DNA of 64,000 nt, from the NCBI RefSeq assembly GCF_012971745.1, contig NZ_CP048834.1:5155001-5219000 (forward strand), in the 5' to 3' direction. The notes under the pieces were generated by a model that was not told the DNA's origin, did not search any database, and was given only the letters and a program-made list of their open reading frames with translations. This DNA comes from Starkeya sp. ORNL1. GTDB lineage: Bacteria > Pseudomonadota > Alphaproteobacteria > Rhizobiales > Xanthobacteraceae. The translations under genes and the position numbers were made by a program. Shown in pieces: positions 17,333-28,889 of this stretch. Each line of letters opens with the position of its first letter. Positions within the stretch are counted from its first letter, which is position 1.

Positions 17333-19393
17333 ATGGGAGCGCGCGCCGCCATCATGATCGCCAATGCCGAGGCACTGCTCAAACCCCTGACCATCAAGGG
17401 CCTGACCATCCGCAACCGGGTGATGAGCACCAGCCATGCGCCGGGCTATGGCAAGGACGGCAAGCCGCAGGAGCGCTACCAGCTCTATCATGAGGAGAAA
17501 GCCAAGGGCGGCATCGGGCTGACCATGTTCGGCGGCTCCTCCTCGGTGGCCATCGACAGCCCGGCGGCGCCCTGGGCGCAGATCTCGGTCGCCGACGACA
17601 GCGTGGTCCCGCATTTCCAGCGCTTCGCCGAGCGGGTCCACGCGCACGGCGCCAAGCTGATGATCCAGCTCACCCATATGGGCCGGCGCACCAAATGGGA
17701 TACCGAGAACTGGTTTCCCACCATCTCGTCTTCCGCGCGGCGCGAGCCGGCCTCGCGCACCGTTCCGCGCGCCATGGACAAGAACGACATCCGCCGCGTG
17801 GTGAAGGCGTTCGCCGATGCGGCGCGGCGCTGCAAGCAAGGCGGGCTCGACGGCTGCGAGATCTCCGCGGCGCACGGCCATCTCGTCGACCAGTTCTGGT
17901 CGCCGAGCGTGAATGAGCGCACCGACGAGTATGGCGGCTCGCTCGAGAACCGCATGCGCTTCGGCAGGGAAGTGCTGGAGGCGATGCGCGAGGCGGCGGG
18001 CGACGACTATGTCATCGGCATGCGCATGTCGGGCGACGAAATGATCGCCGATGGGCTCTCCCACGAGGATTGCGTCGCTATCGCCGCGGGATATGCGCGG
18101 GCTGGGCTGGTCGATTTCCTCAACATTCTGGGCGGGCAGGCGCGCGATCATATCGGCCACGCCGTCTCGGTGCCGAACATGTCGTTCCCGGTGGCGCCGT
18201 TCCTGTACCTGCCGAGCGCGATCAAGCGCGAGGTGGAGGTGCCGATCTTCCACGCCCAGCGTGTCACCGACCTCGCCACCGGCGCCCGCGCCGTTGTCGA
18301 GGGCCATGTCGACATGATCGCGATGACGCGGGCCCATATCGCCGATCCACATCTCGTCAAGAAGCTCTCCGAGGGGCGCGAGGACGACATCCGGCAATGC
18401 GTCGGGGCCGGCTATTGCATCGACCGCATCTATGTCGGCGGCGACGCGCTGTGCATCCAGAATGCGGCGACCGGGCGCGAGGCGACCATGCCTCATGTCA
18501 TCCCGAAGGCCGACGTCGCCCGCAAGGTGGTGGTAGTCGGCGCCGGTCCCGGCGGGCTGGAAGCGGCGCGGGTATGCGCCGAGCGCGGCCACAAGGTGGT
18601 GTTGTTCGAGAAGTCGGATCGCGCCGGCGGCCAGATCAACATCGCGGCGAAGGCGACATGGCGCGAGGCGCTGTCCGGCATTCCGCGCTGGCTGTTCACG
18701 CAGGTCCAGAAGAAGGGCGTCGATATCCGCCTCTCCACCGAGGCGACGCCGGAGCGCGTGCTGGCAGAAGCCCCCGACGTCGTCATCATGGCCACCGGCG
18801 GCCTGCCCAATCCCGGCCACGCCAGGGGCCACGAGCACGTGGTCTCGACCTGGGACGTGCTGACCGGCAAGGTCGAGCCGACCGGCACGGTGCTGCTCTA
18901 TGACGAGATCGGCGGCCACAACGCCGCCTCCACCGCCGAGGTGCTGGCGAAGAAGGGCTGCCTCGTTGAGGTGGTGACGCACGACCTCATGGTTGCCGAG
19001 GAGGTCGGCACCACCAACCAGCCGATCCATCTGCGCGAGCTCTACAAGCTCGGCGTGGTGATGACGCCGAACATGGAGCTGATCGAGATCTATCCGGAGG
19101 GCAACCGTTTGATCGCGGCGCTGCGCAACACCATGACCGACGCCGAGGAGGAGCGGGTGGTCGACCGCGTCGTGGTCGATTACGGCACGCTGCCGGTGGA
19201 AGGCCTGTTCGAGGAGTTGCGTGGCCGCTCGGTGAATGATGGCGAAGCCGATCTTGACGCGCTGGTCCATGGCCGCCCGCAGCGCTGGACCGGGCAGGAG
19301 GGCTTCGCGCTCTATCGCGTCGGCGACGCCTGGACCGGCCGCAACATCCACGCCGCGATCTATGATTCACTAAGGCTGTGCAAGGATTTGTGA
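17333..19393 (+). CDS. dgcA: Dimethylglycine demethylase subunit DgcA
   Basis: About 686 aa of the trimethylamine dehydrogenase/2,4-dienoyl-CoA reductase family: an N-terminal FMN TIM barrel (TSHAPGYGKDGK, IQLTHMGRR, SAAHGHLVDQFWSPSVN), an iron-sulfur segment, and a C-terminal FAD/NAD-type Rossmann domain (VVVVGAGPGGLEAARV near 398). Oxidises dimethylglycine to sarcosine. The Fe-S region reads C356-x5-C362-x11-C374, with Ala359 where trimethylamine dehydrogenase has its second Cys. I recall the same CVGAxYC pattern in Pseudomonas DgcA, so it is probably family-wide. Starts at ATG 17333, ATG 17354 or TTG 17321 are all possible. dgcB and the ETF genes follow. Confidence 0.9.
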   Translation: MGARAAIMIANAEALLKPLTIKGLTIRNRVMSTSHAPGYGKDGKPQERYQLYHEEKAKGGIGLTMFGGSSSVAIDSPAAPWAQISVADDSVVPHFQRFAERVHAHGAKLMIQLTHMGRRTKWDTENWFPTISSSARREPASRTVPRAMDKNDIRRVVKAFADAARRCKQGGLDGCEISAAHGHLVDQFWSPSVNERTDEYGGSLENRMRFGREVLEAMREAAGDDYVIGMRMSGDEMIADGLSHEDCVAIAAGYARAGLVDFLNILGGQARDHIGHAVSVPNMSFPVAPFLYLPSAIKREVEVPIFHAQRVTDLATGARAVVEGHVDMIAMTRAHIADPHLVKKLSEGREDDIRQCVGAGYCIDRIYVGGDALCIQNAATGREATMPHVIPKADVARKVVVVGAGPGGLEAARVCAERGHKVVLFEKSDRAGGQINIAAKATWREALSGIPRWLFTQVQKKGVDIRLSTEATPERVLAEAPDVVIMATGGLPNPGHARGHEHVVSTWDVLTGKVEPTGTVLLYDEIGGHNAASTAEVLAKKGCLVEVVTHDLMVAEEVGTTNQPIHLRELYKLGVVMTPNMELIEIYPEGNRLIAALRNTMTDAEEERVVDRVVVDYGTLPVEGLFEELRGRSVNDGEADLDALVHGRPQRWTGQEGFALYRVGDAWTGRNIHAAIYDSLRLCKDL

Positions 19394-19412
19394 GGTCCTT
19401 TTCCGTGCACCC

Positions 19413-19520
19413 TCATCCTGAGGTGCGAGCGCAGCTCGCCTCGAAGGATGCTCAAGCCGGAGAAGGTTGCTCGGTGGGAACATCCTTCGAGGCGGACTTG
19501 CAGCCGGCACCTCAGGATGA
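19413..19520. repeat. Dispersed paired palindromic repeat, family A copy 4, inside the dgc operon
   Basis: Two units at 19413-19450 and 19481-19520 in the opposite relative order from most copies (TCATCCTGAGG first). They fill the dgcA-dgcB gap and could affect relative expression or mRNA ends. Confidence 0.9.
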
Positions 19521-19540
19521 GGTTGCTTGATAGGGTTAGA

Positions 19541-21469
19541 ATGACCGACGCCGCCTTCAGCCTTTCCCTCGTTCTCTGGGTGCTCGCGGCCGTCGCCGTG
19601 GTCACGGCTGGACGGCGTGCGCTGCTGTGGCGCGTGGGGCGGGCGGCGAAGGTCGACTGGATGCGCGGCCTTCTTGCCTTGCCAAAGCGCTATCTCGTCG
19701 ACGTCCACCACGTCGTGGCGCGCGACGCCTTCGCCGCGCGCATGCACGCGCTGGTCGCCGGCGGGCTGATCGGCGGCTCGCTGCTCGTCCTGCTGGGGGC
19801 ATTCCCCTGGCTCGGCGGCCGGCGAATCTATTGGGCGCTGGCCGCGCTGCTGTTCGGGGCCATGCTCGTCGGCGGCGCCATGGTGGCGCGGCGGCGCTAC
19901 CCGTCAAAGCCGGCGCGGCTCTCCGGCGGACGCTTCCAATTGCTGCCCTGGCTGATGATCACCTATGGCAGCGGCTCCCTCCTTGTGGCGCTCGATGCTG
20001 CAACCGGCGGCGCGCTCTGGCTGCTCGCCTGGCTCGGGCTGTGGCTCGCGGCCGCGGCCGGCGTGGGCCTCGTGCTGCAGATCGGCCGCGGGCCGATGCG
20101 CCATGCGTTTGCCGGTGCCGCGCATCTCGTCGCGCATCCCCGTCCCGGGCGTTTCGAAGGCCAGCGCGAGACCGCGCTCAAGCCGCTCGATCTCGATGCC
20201 ACCAAGCTCGGCGCGGAAGCGCCTTCCGACTTCGCCTGGAACCAGCTGCTCGGCTTCGATGCCTGCATCCAGTGCGGGCGCTGCGAGGTGGCATGCCCGG
20301 CCTTTGCCGCCGGCCAGCCGCTGAACCCGAAGCGGCTGATCCAGGATCTCGCCGCGGCGATGCAGCCGGGCGGCAGCAATGCTGCCTATGCCGGCAGCCC
20401 CTATCCCGACGCGCGCCCGGTGGCCGGGCGCGGCGGACCGGACCTGCCGCTGATCGGCGCCGCGGCGATGATCCATCCGGACACGCTGTGGTCCTGCACC
20501 ACCTGCCGCGCCTGCGTCGAGGAATGCCCGATGATGATCGAGCATGTCGACGCCATCGTGGATCTCCGGCGCTTCCAGACGCTGGAGCTCGGCGCCATCC
20601 CGGAGAAGGGCGCCGCGCCGCTGATGGAGCTGCGCTTCGCCGACGAGATCGGCGGCCGCGCGCTTGCCGGCCGCACCGATTTCGCCGCCGGCGCGCCGCT
20701 GCCCTTGATGGCGGACAAAGGCGAGGCCGACATATTGCTCTGGCTCGGCGAGGGCGCCTACGAGCTGCGCTATGGCCGCACGCTGCGGGCGCTGGTGAAG
20801 CTGCTCCAGCTTGCCAAGGTCGATTTTGCCGTGCTCGGAGCCGAGGAGCGCGATTGCGGCGATCTCGCCCGAAGGCTCGGCGACGAGGCGGGCTTCCAGC
20901 GGCTCGCCCACGACAATATCGCGACGCTGGCGCGCTACCGTTTCCGCCGCATCCTCACCGCCGATCCGCACGCGCTGCACGCCCTGCGCAACGAGTACAA
21001 GGCGTTTGGCGGAAACTACGAGGTGGTGCACCACGCCGCCTTCCTCGACGAACTGATGGCGGCGGGCCGCCTCGATCCCGGCGCGCTCGAATTAGCCCGC
21101 GTTACCTATCACGACCCCTGCTATCTCGGCCGCTACAATGGCGAGTTCGACGCCCCGCGCCGGCTGCTTGATCGCCTCGGCGTTGAGCGGGTCGAGATGG
21201 AGCGCTCCGGCCGCCGTTCGATGTGCTGCGGCGGTGGCGGCGGCGCGCCGGTGACCGACATTCAGGGCGAGCGCCGCATCCCGGATCTGCGCATGGCGCA
21301 GGCGGGGGAGACCGGTGCCGGCATCGTCGCGGTGGCCTGCCCGCAATGCACGGCGATGCTGGAAGGTGTCACCGGCGCGCATCCCGAGGTGCGCGACATC
21401 GCCGAACTGGTGCTGATGGCGGTGGAGGCGGCGCCCGCCACGCACAAGACGCGGGAAAGCGTGGCATGA
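19541..21469 (+). CDS. dgcB: Dimethylglycine demethylation iron-sulfur membrane protein DgcB
   Basis: 642 aa. About four to five membrane segments in the first 190 residues are followed by two [4Fe-4S] clusters (C242-C245-C248-C252 in CIQCGRCEVACP; C319-C322-C325-C329 in CTTCRACVEECP) and a C-terminal heterodisulfide-reductase-like CCG region (DPCYLGRYNG, then CC at 562-563 in SMCCGGGGG). It probably passes electrons from DgcA through the ETF and Fe-S centres to the quinone pool at the inner membrane. Start at ATG 19541. The stop overlaps the etfA start (ATGA). Confidence 0.9.
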   Translation: MTDAAFSLSLVLWVLAAVAVVTAGRRALLWRVGRAAKVDWMRGLLALPKRYLVDVHHVVARDAFAARMHALVAGGLIGGSLLVLLGAFPWLGGRRIYWALAALLFGAMLVGGAMVARRRYPSKPARLSGGRFQLLPWLMITYGSGSLLVALDAATGGALWLLAWLGLWLAAAAGVGLVLQIGRGPMRHAFAGAAHLVAHPRPGRFEGQRETALKPLDLDATKLGAEAPSDFAWNQLLGFDACIQCGRCEVACPAFAAGQPLNPKRLIQDLAAAMQPGGSNAAYAGSPYPDARPVAGRGGPDLPLIGAAAMIHPDTLWSCTTCRACVEECPMMIEHVDAIVDLRRFQTLELGAIPEKGAAPLMELRFADEIGGRALAGRTDFAAGAPLPLMADKGEADILLWLGEGAYELRYGRTLRALVKLLQLAKVDFAVLGAEERDCGDLARRLGDEAGFQRLAHDNIATLARYRFRRILTADPHALHALRNEYKAFGGNYEVVHHAAFLDELMAAGRLDPGALELARVTYHDPCYLGRYNGEFDAPRRLLDRLGVERVEMERSGRRSMCCGGGGGAPVTDIQGERRIPDLRMAQAGETGAGIVAVACPQCTAMLEGVTGAHPEVRDIAELVLMAVEAAPATHKTRESVA

Positions 21470-22656
21470 GCCGATTGCGCCGCGATCCCCGCGCCGAGCG
21501 CGCGGCACATGGCGTGGAGGGCGGCACCAGGCCGCGCTTCGACCTGGCCGCCGCGCCGGCGGCCAAGCGCACGCGCCGCGATCCGCGCGCCGAGCAGCGG
21601 CAGGTGACGGCACCCGGCACTGCAAGGCTGCGGCTCGACCGCACCCAGCGTGTCCCCGCCCTCGCCATTGCTCCGGAGCGGCCGGTGGTGGAGACCGCGC
21701 CGCAGGTCCGGATCATCGCCGAGCCGGCCTTCCTTGTGGCGGCGGTGCCGGATGCTCCCGGCGGCCGTCTCACCCCGCACGACCGGCAACTGCTCGGCGC
21801 CGCGCGCGTGCTGGCTGATGCTGGTGGCGGGGCGGTGCTGGCCATTGTTCCCGGTGTGGTCGAAGGGCTCGGCGCGGCAGGTGCCGATCGCGTCCTTGTC
21901 CTCGCGGAGACCAAAGATTTCGATCCCGAGGGCCGCGCCGACGCGATTGGTGGGACGCTGGCTTCGCTCAAGGTCCGTCATGCGCTGTTCGCCGAGACGG
22001 CGGATGGCGGTGACCTCGCCCGCCGTATCGCCGCGCAACTCGGCGAGCCGCTATTCACCGGCGCCGAGAGCCTGACCGCCAAGGTTGTCACGCGCGCGGC
22101 TCGCGGCCGGCGGGTGGAACAGCGCCTGGCGCCGCCGCGCCTGCTGACCATTGCCGCCGATGCGGTGGCGCCGCATGGCGGCACGATCCATGAGGCGAGG
22201 ACGATCGACGCTCCGTTCCCCAGCGCCGAGGCGAAACGCGGCATCCTCGCCGCCGCATTCATCCCCGCCGATCCGGCCACCGTGCCGCTGGCGGAAGCGG
22301 CGTTCGTGGTCTCGGCCGGCAATGGCGTCAGTGATTTCGACGTCTTCCTCGCGCTGGCCGTCGCACTCGGGGCGACGCCGGGCGCGAGCCGCGTGGTGTG
22401 CGATGCCGGGCTGATGCCGCGTGCCGCGCAGGTCGGCGCTTCCGGCACGGTGCTGGAGGCAGCCTGCTATTTCGCCCTCGGCATTGCCGGCGCGCCGCAG
22501 CATCTGCAAGGCGTGGCCAAATGCGAGCATGTGGTGGCGGTGAACACCGATCTGCACGCGGCGATGATCGAGCGCGCCGGCCTCGCCGTGGTTGCCGATG
22601 CGCAGCTTGTGATGCCGGCCATCATCGCCGCGCTGCAGGCGGAGGAGGGCGCATGA
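21466..22656 (+). CDS. etfA: Electron transfer flavoprotein alpha subunit of the dgc cluster
   Basis: 396 aa. The C-terminal FAD-binding domain is clear (YFALGIAGAPQHLQGVAKCE and VVAVNTDLHAAM). The N-terminus carries a roughly 75-residue basic extension with two copies of RRDPRAE (about residues 5-11 and 36-42), a feature I associate with the dgc-type EtfA of pseudomonads but not with housekeeping ETF. It likely links DgcA to DgcB. ATG 21466 overlaps the dgcB stop by four bases and its own stop overlaps etfB in the same way, so the three are coupled. Confidence 0.88.
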   Translation: MSRLRRDPRAERAAHGVEGGTRPRFDLAAAPAAKRTRRDPRAEQRQVTAPGTARLRLDRTQRVPALAIAPERPVVETAPQVRIIAEPAFLVAAVPDAPGGRLTPHDRQLLGAARVLADAGGGAVLAIVPGVVEGLGAAGADRVLVLAETKDFDPEGRADAIGGTLASLKVRHALFAETADGGDLARRIAAQLGEPLFTGAESLTAKVVTRAARGRRVEQRLAPPRLLTIAADAVAPHGGTIHEARTIDAPFPSAEAKRGILAAAFIPADPATVPLAEAAFVVSAGNGVSDFDVFLALAVALGATPGASRVVCDAGLMPRAAQVGASGTVLEAACYFALGIAGAPQHLQGVAKCEHVVAVNTDLHAAMIERAGLAVVADAQLVMPAIIAALQAEEGA

Positions 22657-23429
22657 GGATCACCGTGCTGCTGTCCGCCGGGCGCCATCCGGTCTCCGGC
22701 CGCGCCTGCCCGGTGCCGGTGGAACTCCAGGCGATCCGCCTCGCGCGCTCGCTGGAGGTAGACATGGCCGGGCTCCATGCCGGGCCCGACGTCGCGGCGG
22801 TGCATGATGCGCTCGGCCATGGCCTGCCGCGCATCAATCATCTCGAATTGCCGGAAGCGAGCGACCCGCTGGACAGCCTCGTGACTGCCCTCGGGGCCGA
22901 CGCACCGGACCTGATCCTGGCCGGGCGCTGCGGGCAGGGCGGCGAGGATTCCGGCCTGTTGCCCTATGTGCTGGCACGCCGGCTCGGCCGGCCGATCGTC
23001 GCCGACGCCGTGGCGCTGCACCCCGGCGAGGATGGCACGCTCATTGTCGAGCAGGCGCTGCCCAAAGGAGCGCGGCGGCGCGTCACGGTACGGCTGCCGG
23101 CGCTCGTTACCGTGCATCCGGCCGCTCCGGCGCCATTGCCCTTCGCCTATGGCGCGGCACGGCGCGGCGTGGTTGAGGTTCGGGCGGGCGTCGGCGCGCC
23201 GGCGGCCGCCCGCGAGATCGAGGAGCGCGCCTATCGCAAGCGGCCGAAGCTGATCGCCAAGGCCGCGGCGGGGGCTTCGGCGGCGGACCGTCTGAAGGCC
23301 GCGACCGAGGCGGCGAGCGGCGGCGGTCGCCTGCTGGTCGATCCGGCGCCGGACGAAGCGGCGCGGGAGATCATCGCCTTCCTGCGCGAGATCGGGGTGC
23401 TGAAAACTCCCCACACGACCTCATCCTAA
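22653..23429 (+). CDS. etfB: Electron transfer flavoprotein beta subunit of the dgc cluster
   Basis: 258 aa, an adenine-nucleotide-alpha-hydrolase-like ETF domain (PVPVELQAIRLARSLEVD; DLILAGRCGQGGEDSGLLPY; RVTVRLPALVTVHPAAPAPL). It pairs with the preceding alpha subunit as the electron carrier of dimethylglycine oxidation. The sequence departs from housekeeping EtfB, as expected for the dgc-specific branch. ATG 22653 overlaps the etfA stop. It is the last gene of the operon, followed by a family B repeat. Confidence 0.85.
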   Translation: MRITVLLSAGRHPVSGRACPVPVELQAIRLARSLEVDMAGLHAGPDVAAVHDALGHGLPRINHLELPEASDPLDSLVTALGADAPDLILAGRCGQGGEDSGLLPYVLARRLGRPIVADAVALHPGEDGTLIVEQALPKGARRRVTVRLPALVTVHPAAPAPLPFAYGAARRGVVEVRAGVGAPAAAREIEERAYRKRPKLIAKAAAGASAADRLKAATEAASGGGRLLVDPAPDEAAREIIAFLREIGVLKTPHTTSS

Positions 23430-23439
23430 AACATTTACC

Positions 23440-23573
23440 GTCATCCCGGCCGCAGCGTAGCGGAGAGCCGGGATCGTCTGCGGCCAGGTGGGCCTTCTTC
23501 TTCGATCGACAAGGATAGACGCACCCGGATTCCGCGGACGATCCCGGATCGGCCTTCGGCCGTCCGGGATGAC
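23440..23573. repeat. Dispersed palindromic repeat, family B copy 3
   Basis: GTCATCCCGGCCGCAGCG...CCGGGATCG and the inverted arm ending CCGTCCGGGATGAC, with a longer spacer than the other copies. It lies between the convergent etfB and betA ends. Confidence 0.85.
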
Positions 23574-23601
23574 ACCGTGTGAGGAGTGGACATAGGGCGG
23601 T

Positions 23602-25257
23602 TCACCGCTGCGCGGTCTGCCAATTGTCCGCCACGTAGTACGGCGCATTGGACGGTGCCAGTGCCGGCTTGCCGAGTATGTGGTCGGCCGCCTTCTCCGC
23701 CAGCATGATGGTCGGGGCGTTGAGATTGCCAGTGGTGACGGACGGCATGATCGAGGAATCCACCACGCGCAGTCCCGCCACCCCGAACACCCGTGCTTCG
23801 GAATCCACCACCGCCATCGGGTCGGAGCCCGCGCCCATCTTGCAGGTGCAGGAGGGGTGGTAGGCGCTCTCCACCTTCTCGGCGATGAAGGCGTCGATGG
23901 CCTCGTCGGTCACCACGTCCGCTCCCGGCTGGATCTCGCGGCCGCGATAGGGATCGAACGCCTTTTGCGCGAAGATCTCGCGGGTGAGGCGGACGCAGGC
24001 GCGCATCTCGGCGCGGTCGTCCTCGTGGCTCATATAGTTGAAGAAGATGCGCGGCTTGTCCTTCGGGTCCGGCGAGGCGAGCCGCACCCAGCCGCGGCTC
24101 TTGGAGCGCATCGGCCCGACATGGGCCTGGAAGCCGTGCTCCGAGGCGAGGCCCTTGCCGTCATAGGTCACCGCGAGGGGCAGGAAATGGTACTGGAGGT
24201 CCGGATAGGGCACACCCGGTCGCGAGCGGATGAAGCCGCAGGTCTCGAAATGGTTGGTGGCGCCGAGGCCATCTCTCCTGAGCAGCCAGCGCAGGCCGAT
24301 CATGCCGCGAGCGACGAGGCCCATGGAGGAATAGAGCGTGATCGGCTGGGTGCTCGCCATCTGGAAATAGAACTCCAGATGGTCCTGCAGATTCTCGCCG
24401 ACGCCGGGGCGATCGGCCAGCACATTGATGCCGTGCTCGCGCAACTCCGAAGCCGGGCCGATACCGGAGAGCTTCAGCAATTGCGGCGAGTTGATCGGCC
24501 CTCCGGAGAGGATCACTTCGCGGTCGGCGCGGACCTCCAGGCGCGTGCCGCCCTGCTCATAGACGATGCCGACGGCGCGGCGGCCTTCGAACACGATGCG
24601 CTCGACCCGGGCATGGGTCTCGACCTTGAGGTTGGAACGCTTCATAGCCGGCTTCAGATAGGCATTGGCGGCCGACCAGCGCACGCCGTCCTTCACCGTC
24701 ATGTCCATGCGGCCGAAGCCCTCCTGGGCATGGCCGTTAATGTCGTCGGTCGCGGGATAGCCGGCTTGCTGGGCCGCCTCGAGGAAGGCGCCATAGAGCG
24801 GGTTTTTCAGTTCGCCATAGCGCGTGGCGAGCGGGCCGTCCGTGCCGCGATATTCATTGCCGCCGTCGCGCCGGCTCTCGGCGCGGCGGAAGTAAGGGAG
24901 CACATCGGCATAGGACCAGCCATTGGCGCCTTCCTCCTCCCAGCGGTCGAAATCGGCCGGATTGCCGCGCACATAGACGAGGCCGTTGATGGAGGAGGAG
25001 CCGCCCAGCACCTTGCCGCGCGGGCAATGCATGCGCCGGCCGCCGAGCCCCGGCTCCGGTTCGCTCTCATACATCCAGTTGTATCTGGACATGTTCATCG
25101 GGATGGAGAGCGCGCTCGGCATCTGGATGAAGATGGAGCGGTCCGAGCCGCCATATTCCAGCACGAGCACGCGGTTGCGCGCGTCGGCGGAGAGCCGATC
25201 CGCCAGCACGCAACCGGCCGAGCCGGCGCCGATGATGATGTAGTCGAAGAGGTCCAT
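23602..25257 (-). CDS. betA: Choline dehydrogenase
   Basis: A 551-aa GMC oxidoreductase oxidising choline to betaine aldehyde and feeding electrons to the respiratory chain. Visible are the FAD motif [17 protein letters not shown] at the N-terminus, GMC signature [20 protein letters not shown], signature 2 [19 protein letters not shown] and the active-site His467 in [11 protein letters not shown]. The start is ATG 25257, since the frame above it begins with TTG inside the betB stop region. It lies 13 bases downstream of the betI-betB frame, so they form one operon. Confidence 0.93.
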   Translation of the reverse strand: MDLFDYIIIGAGSAGCVLADRLSADARNRVLVLEYGGSDRSIFIQMPSALSIPMNMSRYNWMYESEPEPGLGGRRMHCPRGKVLGGSSSINGLVYVRGNPADFDRWEEEGANGWSYADVLPYFRRAESRRDGGNEYRGTDGPLATRYGELKNPLYGAFLEAAQQAGYPATDDINGHAQEGFGRMDMTVKDGVRWSAANAYLKPAMKRSNLKVETHARVERIVFEGRRAVGIVYEQGGTRLEVRADREVILSGGPINSPQLLKLSGIGPASELREHGINVLADRPGVGENLQDHLEFYFQMASTQPITLYSSMGLVARGMIGLRWLLRRDGLGATNHFETCGFIRSRPGVPYPDLQYHFLPLAVTYDGKGLASEHGFQAHVGPMRSKSRGWVRLASPDPKDKPRIFFNYMSHEDDRAEMRACVRLTREIFAQKAFDPYRGREIQPGADVVTDEAIDAFIAEKVESAYHPSCTCKMGAGSDPMAVVDSEARVFGVAGLRVVDSSIMPSVTTGNLNAPTIMLAEKAADHILGKPALAPSNAPYYVADNWQTAQR

Positions 25258-25270
25258 CAGCAAAGCACCA

Positions 25271-27400
<2,130 letters not shown>

Positions 27401-27417
27401 GGGTCGCCCGCCGCTAA

Positions 27418-27433
27418 TTGAATGATCAGACAA
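27418..27433. promoter_or_regulatory. Candidate BetI operator 1 (in front of betI-betB)
   Basis: TTGAATGATCAGACAA is an inverted repeat TTG-NN-TGATCA-NN-CAA lying 18 bases upstream of the ATG and overlapping the alternative TTG start. It shares the TTGAAT...CAA frame with two other 16-mers in the same intergenic region. On the minus strand a TTGACC (27460-27465) suits a -35 element upstream of it. Confidence 0.5.
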
Positions 27434-27528
27434 TACATATGTGACAGGCCGACGGAAAGGGTCAAGCCGCCCTCTGGCGCTGCCGCGCCGGGATCACCTA
27501 ACCCTTGTTGCGTCTGGTATTATGCATG

Positions 27529-27544
27529 CTGAAAAGTCGTTCAA
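27529..27544. promoter_or_regulatory. Candidate BetI operator 2
   Basis: CTGAAAAGTCGTTCAA matches operator 3 at 13 of 16 positions, in the middle of the betI-betB/choX intergenic region. Confidence 0.45.
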
Positions 27545-27573
27545 TATAAAGCGCGAATGACGGAAAATTGCGC

Positions 27574-27612
27574 GTGACAAATTGGTAAAAGCGCTTTTGA
27601 ATAGCCGTTCAA
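27574..27612 (+). promoter_or_regulatory. Candidate choX promoter with BetI operator 3 on the -10
   Basis: GTGACA (27574-27579), 17 bases, then TTGAAT (27597-27602) resemble -35 and -10 boxes. The -10 is the first half of the palindrome TTGAATAGCCGTTCAA (27597-27612), a perfect TTGAA/TTCAA inverted repeat. Repressor binding there would block choX transcription. The remaining 130 bases to choX show nothing further I can name. Confidence 0.5.
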
Positions 27613-27742
27613 GAGAGCCCGAAGGGCCGTGGCGCCTCCTGTACCTTGCGGGGCGGGAACGCCGAATAATGGGTCGATGCGTCGGCGTCGAAGGGCCCGG
27701 CCAGCATCGCACCGGCGTTCAGACAAACGGGAACAGCGAACG

Positions 27743-28699
27743 ATGCGCAGCTACAAGATTCTGACGACGTTGGCCCTCGGCGCGGCCGTCCTCGTCGCCC
27801 CCCTCGGCCAGCACGCGAGCGCGGCCGAACCCGCCTCCTGCAAGGCGGTGAAGTTCGCCGATGTCGGCTGGACCGACATCACCGCCACCACCGCCATCAC
27901 CTCCTACATACTGGACGCGCTCGGTTATACGACGAAGACCCAGGTGCTGTCGGTGCCGGTCACCTACAAGTCGATGCAGACCAAGGACATCGACGTCTTC
28001 CTCGGCAACTGGATGCCGACCATGGAAGCCGACCTCAAGCCCTATCGCGAGGACAAGACGGTCGACGTCATCGGCGTCAATCTCGAAGGCGCCAAATACA
28101 CGCTGGCGGTGCCGGCCTATCTCTATGATTCGGGCCTCAAGTCCTTCGCCGACATCGGCAAGTTCAAGGACAAGCTCAACAACAAGATCTACGGCATCGA
28201 GCCCGGCAATGACGGCAACCGGCTGATCCTCGACATGATCAAGGCCGACAAGTTCGGTCTCAAGGGCTTCGACCTGGTCGAATCCAGCGAGCAGGGCATG
28301 CTGGCCCAGGTCGAGCGTGCGACCAAGCGCAAGGAAGCCATCGTCTTCCTCGGCTGGGAGCCGCACCCGATGAACACCAAGTATCCGATGAAGTATCTCG
28401 AAGGCGGCGACGACGTGTTCGGCCCGAACTATGGCGGCGCGACCGTCTTTACCAACACCCGCGCCGGCTATGTCACCGAGTGCCCGAATGTGGGCGCGCT
28501 CATCAAGAACCTGAAATTCTCGCTCGAGCTCGAGAATGTGGTGATGGGCTATATCCTGTTCGACGGCATGGACCCGGCCAAGGGCGCGGAGAAGTGGCTG
28601 AAGGCCAATCCCGCAGTGTGGACGCCCTGGCTCGCCGGGGTCACCACCATCGACGGCAAGCCGGCGGTGGATGCGGTGAAGAAGGCCCTGAAGATCTGA
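27743..28699 (+). CDS. choX: Choline ABC transporter, periplasmic substrate-binding protein
   Basis: 318 aa with a cleavable signal peptide (cleavage likely after HASA, about residue 28). Counting from ATG 27743, the choline aromatic box falls exactly on the positions known from Sinorhizobium ChoX: W43 (VGWTD), W90 (FLGNWMPT), Y119 (GAKYTLAV) and W205 (FLGWEPH). This makes choline the predicted ligand. First gene of choXWV, divergent from betI-betB; a family D repeat separates it from choW. Confidence 0.95.
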   Translation: MRSYKILTTLALGAAVLVAPLGQHASAAEPASCKAVKFADVGWTDITATTAITSYILDALGYTTKTQVLSVPVTYKSMQTKDIDVFLGNWMPTMEADLKPYREDKTVDVIGVNLEGAKYTLAVPAYLYDSGLKSFADIGKFKDKLNNKIYGIEPGNDGNRLILDMIKADKFGLKGFDLVESSEQGMLAQVERATKRKEAIVFLGWEPHPMNTKYPMKYLEGGDDVFGPNYGGATVFTNTRAGYVTECPNVGALIKNLKFSLELENVVMGYILFDGMDPAKGAEKWLKANPAVWTPWLAGVTTIDGKPAVDAVKKALKI

Positions 28700-28710
28700 T
28701 GCAAGTCATC

Positions 28711-28848
28711 ATGCCCGGGCAAAGGCGACTTCCAGTCGCCGTCTGTCCAGAGACGCCGAAGTCAAGAGCTTCGGCTTTCCCCGGGCATCCACGCCTGAGC
28801 GTCGTGCTGACCGTGGATGGCCGGGACAAGCCCGGCCATGACGGGAGT
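28711..28848. repeat. Dispersed palindromic repeat, family D copy 2, between choX and choW
   Basis: Starts GCCCGGGCAAAGGCGAC and ends GCCCGGCCATGACGGGAG, with internal inverted arms; related to 3720-3858. It separates the binding-protein gene from the permease gene, as REP elements do in other ABC operons with excess binding protein. Confidence 0.7.
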
Positions 28849-28889
28849 GCTTAATCTTTCCCTCGCCGTCTGCCCACCGGGAGCTCTCG

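Noticed and set aside
17198..19351. 717-aa minus-strand frame opposite dgcA
   Set aside because: Exact antisense of a well-supported gene; His/Arg/Ala-rich and motif-free.
27401..27433. TTG 27433 as the betI-betB start
   Set aside because: The codon lies inside the candidate operator and the extra eleven residues have no counterpart in BetI; ATG 27400 is better, though not certain.
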